Source of the DNA: Rhodanobacteraceae bacterium
GTDB lineage: Bacteria > Pseudomonadota > Gammaproteobacteria > Xanthomonadales > SZUA-5
Assembly (NCBI GenBank): GCA_003233535.1
Contig: QIMA01000315.1
Coordinates: 1 to 6,833 of the forward strand
Length of the DNA stretch: 6,833 nt
Reading direction: 5' to 3'
Shown in pieces: positions 1 through 6,485 of the stretch. The stretch's first letter is position 1. Each line of letters begins with the position of its first letter. The position numbers and the translations under genes were made by a program. A model generated the notes under the pieces. The model searched no databases and was not told the origin of the DNA. It saw only the letters and a list, made by a program, of their open reading frames with translations.

Positions 1-401
1 ACCATGTACGGACCAACCCGGCGAACGCCGCGAGTGCGCAAGGTATCGGCCGCACCAATTTGGTTTTCTGGGGAGCCACCACCGGATCCCATAATCAGTC
101 CGCTACGCGGATGGCGCAGGGCATCGGGCTCCAGGCCCGACTGATCCAGCGCCTGCTGCGTCGCAACGTAGGCATAGGCCGCCGCATCGCCCATGAAGCG
201 TCGCTGCTTGCGATCGATCAGCGGGCCCAAATCAATCTGTGGTCGTCCGGCAATCTGGCTCTTCAGGCCAGCCTCGGCGAAATCCGGCGCAGCAGTAATG
301 CCGCTACGGCCTTCACGCAGCGAAGCGCTGACGGCGACCAAATCATTGCCTAAGCAGCTGACGATGCCCATCCCGGTGACGACGACTCGACGCGCGCTCA
401 T
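1..401 (-). CDS. fabB: 3-oxoacyl-ACP synthase I (FabB), N-terminal 133 residues, cut by window edge
   Basis: The enzyme condenses acyl-ACP with malonyl-ACP in the cytosol. FabB is the condensing enzyme that elongates the cis-unsaturated intermediate released by FabA, so the pair makes unsaturated fatty acids. Reading from ATG 401-399, the protein begins [20 protein letters not shown], the standard thiolase-fold opening of KAS I/II. It continues with [16 protein letters not shown] (about residues 63-78), [14 protein letters not shown] (about 102-115) and ends in-window at RRVGPYMV, all usual for FabB. About 270 residues are missing, including the catalytic Cys and two His, so activity cannot be judged. 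The start overlaps the fabA stop as ATGA (398-401), implying translational coupling. FabF is the alternative call, but adjacency to fabA makes FabB much more likely. Confidence 0.93.
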   Translation of the reverse strand, partial: MSARRVVVTGMGIVSCLGNDLVAVSASLREGRSGITAAPDFAEAGLKSQIAGRPQIDLGPLIDRKQRRFMGDAAAYAYVATQQALDQSGLEPDALRHPRSGLIMGSGGGSPENQIGAADTLRTRGVRRVGPYM

Positions 402-907
402 AGTTTAGAGGTGTCGCTAAACAGGCCAACACGCAAACCTTTGGCGGTGTAGATTTCGCGACCGTCGACTTCCATCCGCGCGTTGCCTATGGCCAGCATC
501 AGGCGCCGCTTAATCACCCGTGTGATGTCGATGTAGTAGCTAACCAGCTTGGCAGTGGGCAGTACCTGGCCAGTGAACTTCACCTCACCGACACTGAGGG
601 CGCGACCGGTTCCTGGCAAGCCCTGCCAAGTCAAAAAGAAGCCGACCAGCTGCCACATAGCATCCAGGCCCAAACAGCCAGGCATCACCGGATCCTGTTT
701 GAAATGGCACTTGAAGAACCACAAATCAGGATTGATATCGAGCTCCGCGTGAATGCTACCCAAGCCGTGTGCACCGCCGTCGTCATCGATATTGATGACC
801 CTATCCATCATCAGCATCGGCGGTGCGGGTAGCCGCGCATTGGGATTGCCGAACAGCCGACCCTCGGCGCACTCGAGCAATTGGGAGTAGTCAAAAGAGG
901 CTTGCAT
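398..907 (-). CDS. fabA: 3-hydroxydecanoyl-ACP dehydratase/isomerase (FabA)
   Basis: FabA dehydrates 3-hydroxydecanoyl-ACP and isomerises trans-2- to cis-3-decenoyl-ACP, the branch point to unsaturated fatty acids; it is a cytosolic hotdog-fold dimer. The 169-residue product matches the usual ~170. The signature [20 protein letters not shown] spans residues 67-86 and supplies the catalytic His68 and Asp82 (E. coli His70/Asp84). Other family landmarks are [12 protein letters not shown] (26-37) and the C-terminal [10 protein letters not shown] chose ATG 907-905 because it gives family length and has a GGAG (918-921) ten bases upstream; a longer reading to 994 adds 29 unconserved residues. The stop overlaps the fabB start by four bases, so the two form one operon transcribed leftward from the 908-1081 gap. 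Confidence 0.96.
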   Translation of the reverse strand: MQASFDYSQLLECAEGRLFGNPNARLPAPPMLMMDRVINIDDDGGAHGLGSIHAELDINPDLWFFKCHFKQDPVMPGCLGLDAMWQLVGFFLTWQGLPGTGRALSVGEVKFTGQVLPTAKLVSYYIDITRVIKRRLMLAIGNARMEVDGREIYTAKGLRVGLFSDTSKL

Positions 908-1019
908 TAACGTCCGGCTCCAGTTCGAGTTCACATAGCCAATCCACGCCGACCCTCTCGAAACACGGTCGAGATGTCTGCGGTCACGGCACAAAGATTC
1001 GCTAGTATTTCATGTGAGC

Positions 1020-1032
1020 GCCCAAATTGGGC
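1020..1032. promoter_or_regulatory. perfect palindrome in the divergent gap upstream of fabA (candidate operator)
   Basis: GCCCAAATTGGGC is a perfect 6-1-6 inverted repeat. It lies 113 bases upstream of the fabA start and 50 bases upstream of the plus-strand ATG at 1082, in the only gap from which both genes can be transcribed. A weaker, imperfect dyad (CGCT at 1000-1003, AGCG at 1017-1020) abuts it on the left. A dyad here fits a transcription-factor site, and fabA is commonly controlled by TetR- or GntR-family regulators, but this sequence does not look like the FadR or FabR consensus I know. I could not find convincing -10/-35 elements, so the role is inference. Confidence 0.35.
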
Positions 1033-1081
1033 CGAAATTGCGTGTTTTCTCTGTGCTCGTTCAGGAAAAAACTCCATACGC

Positions 1082-1693
1082 ATGAGTACGTTGCGTGAAT
1101 TCGGATCGATTTCGGCGATTCTCAGCCGTCATCCCCGACCCTTTGGCTGGCGCTCAGCGGCAGCACTGCCGCTACGCTCGCTGAGGACCGACATCGGGAC
1201 AGCCGGTGACGGACAGCCAAAAACCCAACCCGCCCAGATTGATTCAAACAAGCCAGCCAGCCAGCGCGGACTGAGAAAAGTTGGAAAATCGCTGCGCATC
1301 AGCGAACAAAATGGCGGGTTCGAGCAAGAAGTGGAGTTCCGCAACGAGCGAGGGCGAATCACTCGCACCTACGAGCGCAATCGTCATCAAAGCCCGGTGG
1401 ACGCTCAGGCACAGGCCTGGATTAGCGCCATGCTGGGAACCATCCTGCATGAGACCGCCATCAACGTAGCGCCTCGCGTGGCCCGTCTGCATAGCCGTGG
1501 CGGCATCAGCGCCGTACTCGACGCGATCGCCGGCATCGGTTCGGACTACGAGAAAAGCTCGGTGTTGGTCACTCTGGCCATACACATGCCTAGCGACAGC
1601 GAACTCATCGCGCAATATCGAGAGATTGCGCGCGGGCTGGGCGACCACGAGCGCGGTCGAGCCGAACGCGCGCTGGATGGACTGGTGCTGTAG
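1082..1693 (+). CDS. hypothetical protein with SDYE-type C-terminal repeats; start uncertain, possibly 5'-truncated
   Basis: No enzymatic function can be assigned. From ATG 1082 the product is 203 residues. Residues 1-68 look unlike a conserved domain: basic, proline-containing, and overlapping the inverted repeats at 1142-1221. From about residue 69 it resembles a C-terminal region that I associate with Xanthomonadales proteins, some of them long membrane or M56/BlaR1-like proteins: SLRISEQNG, then VDAQAQAWISAMLGTILHE (106-124), RVARLHSRGG (132-141), and two helical repeats, VLDAIAGIGSDYEKSSVL (145-162) and YREIARGLGDHERGRAERAL (179-198). Those relatives are often longer and carry an N-terminal membrane or catalytic part that is missing here, so this may be the tail of a larger ancestral gene. 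There is no signal peptide or membrane segment. ATG 1082 has only a distant AGGA (1063-1066); an ATG at 974 would overlap the fabA leader. It is divergent from fabA and followed by a hairpin. Confidence 0.6.
   Translation: MSTLREFGSISAILSRHPRPFGWRSAAALPLRSLRTDIGTAGDGQPKTQPAQIDSNKPASQRGLRKVGKSLRISEQNGGFEQEVEFRNERGRITRTYERNRHQSPVDAQAQAWISAMLGTILHETAINVAPRVARLHSRGGISAVLDAIAGIGSDYEKSSVLVTLAIHMPSDSELIAQYREIARGLGDHERGRAERALDGLVL
1142..1221. repeat. nested inverted repeats within the 5' part of the 1082-1693 gene
   Basis: Three inverted repeats are nested. The outer arms are TTTGGCTG (1142-1149) and CAGCCAAA (1214-1221), exact complements enclosing 64 bases. Inside are CTCAGCG (1153-1159) with CGCTGAG (1179-1185), and AGCGGCA (1156-1162) with TGCCGCT (1167-1173) around a 4-base loop. 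The two inner pairs share bases, so they are alternatives rather than one stem. An 80-bp unit with matching ends could be a small mobile-element remnant or a fold in the message; no target-site duplication is evident. It falls in the part of the gene with no recognisable conservation. Confidence 0.5.
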
Positions 1694-1706
1694 CTCACAG
1701 GAAAGC

Positions 1707-1729
1707 GCCGGAGCGGAACACGCTCCGGC
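1707..1729. terminator. hairpin between convergent genes, probable bidirectional terminator
   Basis: GCCGGAGCG (1707-1715) and CGCTCCGGC (1721-1729) are perfect complements around the 5-base loop GAACA. It begins 14 bases after the stop of the plus-strand gene and 17 bases beyond the stop of the minus-strand nfeD, the right place to end both transcripts. Neither side has a strong T-run (right flank AGCTGTATTCGATT; the left flank, read leftward, is TTTCCTG), so efficiency is uncertain. Confidence 0.6.
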
Positions 1730-1745
1730 AGCTGTATTCGATTAA

Positions 1746-2192
1746 CTAACCGCTAGCCGCTTCAACCGTCAGCACCATGTCGTCGATCTCCGTGACTTTG
1801 ACCCGCTGGCCGGCAGGCAAATCAGCGCCGCTGACTGCCCACAGCGCATCACCGATTTTCACCTTACCGCGGCCGTTCTCGATGGCCATATGCAGCACGT
1901 AGACCTGCCCGACCATCTGCTCCAAGCGCTTGTTGAGCAGCGGCTGGTCGCTGGCTTCGGTGTCGTATTTGGCGCGCAAATGGCGGTAATACAGCACGAA
2001 CGCCGCCGAGATAACGGCGAACAGCACCGCCTGCAAAGGCCAAGGCAGCGCCGGGATCAGCCAAACCAGTACACCTACGACCAACGCGGCTGCGCCGAAC
2101 CAAAGTAAAAAGATGCCGGGCGCGACCATCTCGGCGAACAACAACACAAACCCTACCGCAAGCCACAGTTGCCAGACGCTTAGATCAAACAC
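1746..2192 (-). CDS. NfeD family membrane protein (YbbJ-like), partner of the SPFH protein
   Basis: This is the short NfeD type, without the ClpP-like protease domain of long forms. The 148 residues have three hydrophobic helices (about 8-25, 27-47, 51-69), the charged loop YYRHLRAKYD (68-77) and a C-terminal OB-fold domain (about 91-146) containing NGRGKVKIGDALWAVSG (106-122). That matches the E. coli YbbJ motif NGRGHMRVGDSSWPVSA. Short NfeD proteins are encoded beside SPFH proteins and thought to act with them in the inner membrane; the biochemical role is unclear. The start is GTG 2192-2190, inside the last codons of qmcA: the genes overlap by 8 bases and an AAGGG touches the start codon, suggesting coupled translation. 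A hairpin at 1707-1729 follows. Confidence 0.9.
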   Translation of the reverse strand: MFDLSVWQLWLAVGFVLLFAEMVAPGIFLLWFGAAALVVGVLVWLIPALPWPLQAVLFAVISAAFVLYYRHLRAKYDTEASDQPLLNKRLEQMVGQVYVLHMAIENGRGKVKIGDALWAVSGADLPAGQRVKVTEIDDMVLTVEAASG

Positions 2193-3117
2193 CCTTCGAA
2201 TCCGGGTCGGAACGTTTAGCCAAGGCTTCCTTGGCTAACTCAGCGACACCAGCCAAGCTGCCCAACATACCGGTGGCCTCCACCGGCAGCATCAGCAGCT
2301 TCTGGTTCGGGCTGCAAGCAATCGCTTTGAGCGCGTTGATGTATTTGTCGGCGACGAAGTAGTTAATCGCCTGCAGATCACCCTTGGCAATGGCTTGCGA
2401 AACCATCAGGGTTGCCTTGGCTTCAGCCTCAGCCAGACGTTCGCGAGCTTCCGCCTCGCGGAAGGATGCTTCCTTCTTACCCTCAGCTTCCAAGATAGTG
2501 GCCTGCTTCTCGCCGTCTGCGCGCAGAATTTCGCCCTGTTTGGCGCCCTCGGCTTCCAAGATGGTGGCGCGCTTTTCACGCTCAGCCTTCATCTGTCTGG
2601 CCATCGCCTCAATCAGGTCACGCGGTGGCGAAATGTCTTTGATCTCGATGCGATTGACCTTGATCCCCCAAGGGTGAGTCGCATCATCGACCACATTGAG
2701 CAGTCGCGCGTTGATCTCGTCGCGCTTGGACAGGCTCTCGTCTAGGTCCATGGAGCCCAGCACGGTACGAATATTGGTCATTACCAGATTCAGTATGGCT
2801 CGCTCCAGCACTGAGACTTGGTAGGCCGCCTTGGCCGCATCGAGCACCTGGAAGAACACCACTCCATCGACTTTCACCACGGCGTTGTCGCGAGTGATGA
2901 CCTCTTGCGAGGGCACATCAAGGACTTGCTCCATCACGTTGAGCTTGCGCCCCACTGAGTCGATTAGAGGCACCAGCAGCGCAAAGCCGGGCTCCCTGGT
3001 GTTGATATACTTGCCGAAACGCTCGATCGTGTAGCGGTAACCCTGCGGCACAAAACGCACTGAACGAAACAGCACAAAGGCGACGAAGGCCAATAGCGCG
3101 AGGACGACGATTTCCAT
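2185..3117 (-). CDS. qmcA: SPFH/Band 7 (stomatin/prohibitin-type) membrane protein, QmcA-like
   Basis: SPFH proteins form large cage-like oligomers at the inner membrane and are linked to microdomain organisation and FtsH-type proteolysis. The 310-residue product has one N-terminal helix (residues 2-18, VVLALLAFVAFVLF). The SPFH domain follows, from FVPQGYRYTIERFGKY (22-37) through LDVPSQEVITRDNAVVKVDG (66-85) to GIKVNRIEIKDISPP (151-165). Next come a charged coiled coil (about 172-240) and a C-terminal hydrophobic stretch. The coiled coil holds tandem 11-residue units: ATILEAEGAKQ, GEILRADGEKQ, ATILEAEGKKE and the degenerate ASFREAEARER (184-227). I chose ATG 3117-3115 because AAGGGG (3125-3130) lies seven bases upstream; an ATG at 3135 would have that Shine-Dalgarno inside the gene. 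It is cotranscribed with nfeD, the usual pairing. Confidence 0.92.
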   Translation of the reverse strand: MEIVVLALLAFVAFVLFRSVRFVPQGYRYTIERFGKYINTREPGFALLVPLIDSVGRKLNVMEQVLDVPSQEVITRDNAVVKVDGVVFFQVLDAAKAAYQVSVLERAILNLVMTNIRTVLGSMDLDESLSKRDEINARLLNVVDDATHPWGIKVNRIEIKDISPPRDLIEAMARQMKAEREKRATILEAEGAKQGEILRADGEKQATILEAEGKKEASFREAEARERLAEAEAKATLMVSQAIAKGDLQAINYFVADKYINALKAIACSPNQKLLMLPVEATGMLGSLAGVAELAKEALAKRSDPDSKGV

Positions 3118-3153
3118 GCAAAAACCCCTTTTCAACGCCTAGCAATGGTGACC

Positions 3154-3182
3154 AGTGTAGCTCCTTGCAGACGCTTTGAATC
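3154..3182 (-). promoter_or_regulatory. weak candidate promoter of qmcA-nfeD
   Basis: On the minus strand TACACT (3159-3154) fits the sigma-70 -10 pattern at four of six positions and would place transcription about 30 bases upstream of the qmcA start. The matching -35 is poor: GATTCA (3182-3177) at 17-bp spacing matches only two positions, while TTCAAA at 15 bp matches four. Treat it as the best local candidate, not a confident call. Confidence 0.22.
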
Positions 3183-3404
3183 GACCTAGCCCGGGATTTC
3201 ATAAACTTCACGCGCCCTCGCTTGTCCCTTGATCGCCCAGCGATTTTTCCTCAGTCGGGTGTATGAACCACCCCGTTTTAAAAAACCACCGGCACTCCTG
3301 CAGAAAAACTACTGGCCTACCAATGTCCTGCGCGATCATCGTGCGAGTTCACGAAACATCCGGGCTAGTGTGGTGTTCTACGCTGCCTGAGACTTAACCG
3401 ACGT
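3183..3404. other. non-coding spacer between qmcA and the pstS-like remnant
   Basis: I see no gene, tRNA or strong terminator here. Composition is lower in GC than the genes, with an A/T-rich patch at about 3275-3287 flanked by two direct copies of AACCACC (about 3266 and 3283). It could hold the end of the glnK transcript and distal promoter elements for qmcA, or further decayed sequence too worn to recognise. Confidence 0.4.
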
Positions 3405-3647
3405 TCAGCACGCCGGCAGCGGAATCAGCCCGGTATCGGCAACCCGCTGTTGCCGAGCCGCCAGCCTGAAACTCCACGCTTAGCTGCGGGTGTTCCTGCT
3501 TTAACTGCTCCGCCAGGCCAGGCACAGTGGTGCCAGCGTGTCCGAACCGGTCGCGCTTAGGCGCCCAGCGAGTATCGATTCAGCGGCTCGCACGGACCCT
3601 ATGGCCAGCCCGGCCAGCGCTAGAGCGAGGCAATCACGTCGGCGCAT
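3405..3647 (-). pseudogene. decayed PstS-like phosphate-binding protein gene (frameshift plus internal deletion)
   Basis: Intact relatives are about 270-350-residue exported binding proteins that deliver phosphate to an ABC importer. From ATG 3647-3645 the frame gives a signal-peptide-like start, MRRRDCLALALAGLAIG, then AGRLSATGSDTLAPL (residues 27-41), and stops at TAA 3501. Adding one G between 3525 and 3524 restores VPGLAEQLKQEHPQLSVEFQ and AGGSATA, which matches the PstS pattern GSDTL...W...F...P.V..Q.EG.GSSTA. Within about ten bases the reading switches to QQRVADTGLIPLPAC and a stop at 3405-3407, resembling the very end of such proteins (compare GYIPLPA). The middle, roughly 200 residues, is therefore gone. 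The remnant starts 15 bases after the glnK stop, so it was probably second in that operon. The frameshift and family are well supported by eye; the C-terminal match is short and less certain. Confidence 0.62.
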
Positions 3648-3662
3648 GACTGCGCCGCTCAC

Positions 3663-4030
<368 letters not shown>

Positions 4031-4418
4031 ACCCGCTAACCCAAGCTTAGCGCGCAATACCGCCGGATGGGACCGGCTCGAGCACAAGGCGCTTTGGATA
4101 CAGCCGAGCGGCATGCGCTGAAGCACTCGCCAGAGAGAGCAGCGGATTTCTTTGCTTCAATAGCCGTAAAGCCCTTCGGAAACGCTGCCTAAGTGGGTCT
4201 TTCGGAAGCGATTTGCTACGAACTACTGGACCGTGGATACATGATGGCGGAGTCATTGGTTGGCGCAGGCCAGAGCTGCTCCCGCTACAGCGTCGATCAA
4301 CGTAGGATGTGGGGAGGCACGTAGCGCATCGATCGCGGCTTCGAAAGCAGCGTCATTCGGTAGCATCAAGCATCTATTCACCCATTCCGCCTAAACCGCC
4401 ACTAATGAAGACGCCGCA
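4031..4418. other. 388-bp spacer between divergent glnK and the S9 peptidase; no gene recognised
   Basis: It must hold promoters for both flanking genes, but I could not pick convincing -10/-35 or sigma-54 elements. The longest reading frame (4047-4256, minus) shows no recognisable domain or start signal. Around 4274-4321 are two oppositely oriented stretches, GAGCTGCTCCCGCTACA (4273-4289) and TGTGGGGAGGCACG (4308-4321), that loosely recall the ends of REP-type repeats of Xanthomonad and Pseudomonas genomes, too diverged to call. A short ATG frame of five codons (4405-4422) ends overlapping the peptidase start. Confidence 0.45.
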
Positions 4419-6380
4419 ATGAACTCAACAGCCGCCCCTTACGGCACCTGGACCAGCCCGATCAGCGCCGAAAGCCTTGCCGCCGCAGCCATCGAAATGA
4501 GCGATTTGCGCGTCGATGGCGGCCAAATCTACTGGCGCGAGAGCCGACCCGCCGAGCGCGGCCGCCAAGTTATCGTGCAGATGTGTAGCGACGGCGAGGT
4601 GACCGAACACAGCCCGGCCGAGCACAGCGTGCGCTCGCGCGTGCATGAATACGGCGGCAACTCCTATCTGCAGGTCGGCGTAGACCTGTTCTTCGTCAGC
4701 TTTGCCGATCAGCGGCTGTACTGGCAACACGGACAGCGCGCGCCGATCGCGCTGACGCCAGATGGCTTTCAATACATCGACTTCAGCTTTGATCCCAATC
4801 ATCAAGTGATCCTCGCTATACGCGAAGATCACCGGCCACAAACGGTTGCCGAAAATTCCGAGGAGCGCAACGAGATCGTTGCTATCGCCTATCCGGATGG
4901 CGAGGCAGCACAGCCCAATGCCGGCATCGTCTTGGTTAGCGGCGATGATTTCTACGCCTATCCGCGCCTGAGTGCAGATGGCAAACGCCTGGCCTGGATC
5001 GCCTGGAATCACCCCGACATGCCTTGGGACCGATCCATCCTGCAGGTGGCCGACTTTAACGGCAGCGGCGTTTCCAATCTGCGGGCGATAGTCGACCAAA
5101 CCAAGCAGTCGGCCAACGAACCGCGCTGGGCAGCGAACGGCTCGCTGTATTTCGTCAACGACCCGGACAACTGGTGGAATCTGTATCGCTGGGACGGCGA
5201 ACGCACGACCGAAGTGGCGCGCATGCCCCGGGAAATGGGCGGTCCGCTGTGGACCCTGGGCGGTGCCACCTATGCGCTGCGCGACGGACTAGGCGCACTA
5301 GTTCGCAGCAGCTACAACGGTGTGGATCAGCTGGATCTCATCGACAGTTCCGGTTCGGTGAGGACGCTCGACCTACCGTTCGTCGAGTTTGAGGAAGTTC
5401 AGCTGCTTGATGCGAACACCGCAGTTGCCTTGGCCTCCGCCGCCGACCCGCCGCAGGCGCTGATCCGCATCGACTTGCTCAGCGGCGCTTGGCGTACGCT
5501 GCACCAGCCGGTCAGTTTGGGCATAGCCCCGACCTATCTATCGCGCGCTCTGGCAATTGAATTCCCGACCCAGCCCGCACCCGACGGATCGGCACGGACC
5601 GCGCACGCTTGGTATTGCTCGCCAACCAATCCGGACTTTCACGCCAGCGAGCAGGAGTTGCCGCCGCTGATCGTGACTATTCACGGTGGGCCAACCTCGG
5701 CTACCGGTCCGCACCTGCATATGCGCACACAGTTCTGGACCAGCCGTGGCTTTGCCGTGGTCGACGTCAACTATGGCGGTTCCACCGGCCTCGGCCGGAC
5801 TTATCGCGAACGTTTGTTGGGTCAGTGGGGCATCGTCGATGTGCAGGACGCAGTCGCGGCCGTCGATTATCTCGTTGCCGAAGGTCGCGTGGACGGCGAA
5901 CGCGCAGCGATTCGCGGCGGCAGCGCCGGTGGCTACACGGCGCTGGCCGCACTGGCCTTTAGCGACCGCTTCAAAGCCGGCGCCAATCTGTATGGCGTAG
6001 CCGATATTTCCTCGCTAGCGGCCAGCTGCCATAAGTTCGAGCGCCATTACGTGGTTTCCGTGGTCGGCCCGGCCAGCGAAGCGCTGTATCGCGAACGCTC
6101 ACCGCTGCACCACCTGGACGGATTCGACGCGCCGCTGATCACCCTGCAGGGCAGCGAAGACAAAGTCGTACCGCCGCAGCAGTCGCGGATGATCGTCGCC
6201 GCGCTGGAAGCCAAGGGTGTGGCCAACGCCTATATCGAGTTCGACGGCGAGCAACACGGATTCCGCCAGGCGCCGAACATCATTCGCGCGCAGCAGGCCG
6301 AGCTGTATTTTTATGGCCAGATTTTTGGGTTCCAACCGGCCGATCGGATAGAGCCAGTGGCGATTCGGAATTGGCCTTAG
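4419..6380 (+). CDS. S9 family serine peptidase (prolyl oligopeptidase / acylaminoacyl-peptidase type)
   Basis: Family members cleave short peptides, releasing N-terminal dipeptides or acylated residues; the exact substrate cannot be read from sequence. The 653 residues fit the 600-700 usual for S9C-type enzymes. No signal peptide is seen, so it is probably cytosolic. Residues ~25-385 form the beta-propeller, starting with the typical RSRVHEYGGNSYL (72-84) and including FADQRLYW (95-102). Residues ~400-640 are the alpha/beta-hydrolase: HGGP (422-425), NYGGSTGLGR (451-460, whose Tyr452 is the likely oxyanion residue), nucleophile Ser502 in RGGSAGGY, Asp581 in GSEDKVVPP and His613 in GEQHGF, so the triad is complete. 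I chose ATG 4419 because PYGTWTSPISAESL matches how relatives begin; its Shine-Dalgarno is weak (GAAG). The gene stands alone, divergent from glnK and convergent with the M16 peptidase. Confidence 0.92.
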   Translation: MNSTAAPYGTWTSPISAESLAAAAIEMSDLRVDGGQIYWRESRPAERGRQVIVQMCSDGEVTEHSPAEHSVRSRVHEYGGNSYLQVGVDLFFVSFADQRLYWQHGQRAPIALTPDGFQYIDFSFDPNHQVILAIREDHRPQTVAENSEERNEIVAIAYPDGEAAQPNAGIVLVSGDDFYAYPRLSADGKRLAWIAWNHPDMPWDRSILQVADFNGSGVSNLRAIVDQTKQSANEPRWAANGSLYFVNDPDNWWNLYRWDGERTTEVARMPREMGGPLWTLGGATYALRDGLGALVRSSYNGVDQLDLIDSSGSVRTLDLPFVEFEEVQLLDANTAVALASAADPPQALIRIDLLSGAWRTLHQPVSLGIAPTYLSRALAIEFPTQPAPDGSARTAHAWYCSPTNPDFHASEQELPPLIVTIHGGPTSATGPHLHMRTQFWTSRGFAVVDVNYGGSTGLGRTYRERLLGQWGIVDVQDAVAAVDYLVAEGRVDGERAAIRGGSAGGYTALAALAFSDRFKAGANLYGVADISSLAASCHKFERHYVVSVVGPASEALYRERSPLHHLDGFDAPLITLQGSEDKVVPPQQSRMIVAALEAKGVANAYIEFDGEQHGFRQAPNIIRAQQAELYFYGQIFGFQPADRIEPVAIRNWP

Positions 6381-6393
6381 AGAGGAGCAGAGA

Positions 6394-6476
6394 AAGGGCC
6401 CAGGGCAGGAGGGCCTAGGGCCCAGGTACGGCGCTCGCTCAAGACTAGGCCCTAGGCCCGACTGCCCTGGGCCCTT
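6394..6476. repeat. long near-perfect inverted repeat filling the gap between convergent peptidase genes
   Basis: The left arm AAGGGCCCAGGGCAG (6394-6408), GAG, GGCCTAGGGCC (6412-6422) pairs with the right arm GGCCCTAGGCC (6448-6458), CGA, CTGCCCTGGGCCCTT (6462-6476). That is 26 of 29 positions complementary, with one 3-base internal mismatch and a 25-base loop. The right arm also contains TAGGCCC twice in tandem (6446-6459). It starts 14 bases after the S9 stop and ends 9 bases before the M16 stop. Position suggests a bidirectional transcription terminator, but the stem is far longer than usual and no clean T-tract follows, so a dispersed intergenic repeat or small mobile element is equally possible. 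Confidence 0.85.
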
Positions 6477-6485
6477 CCCTATTTC

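Noticed and set aside
908..994. A fabA start 29 codons further upstream
   Set aside because: It would add residues not seen in FabA proteins, whereas ATG 907 gives the family length and has a GGAG upstream.
1244..1648. Minus-strand open frame of 134 codons opposite the 1082-1693 gene
   Set aside because: The plus-strand reading has the recognisable SDYE-type repeats; the antisense product does not resemble anything.
2395..2745. Plus-strand frames opposite the coiled-coil part of qmcA
   Set aside because: They are produced by the repetitive charged codons of qmcA read backwards.
4031..4130. Sigma-54 promoter for glnK (GG-N10-GC)
   Set aside because: A TTGC is present on the minus strand, but the upstream GG pairs sit at the wrong spacing.
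4047..4256. Minus-strand 69-codon frame upstream of glnK
   Set aside because: No ribosome site, no domain, and no match to anything I know; kept only as part of the spacer description.
4425..5099. Long minus-strand open frame (224 codons) opposite the S9 peptidase
   Set aside because: It is antisense to a clearly conserved peptidase gene and shows no recognisable domain; GC-rich codon bias opens such frames by chance.
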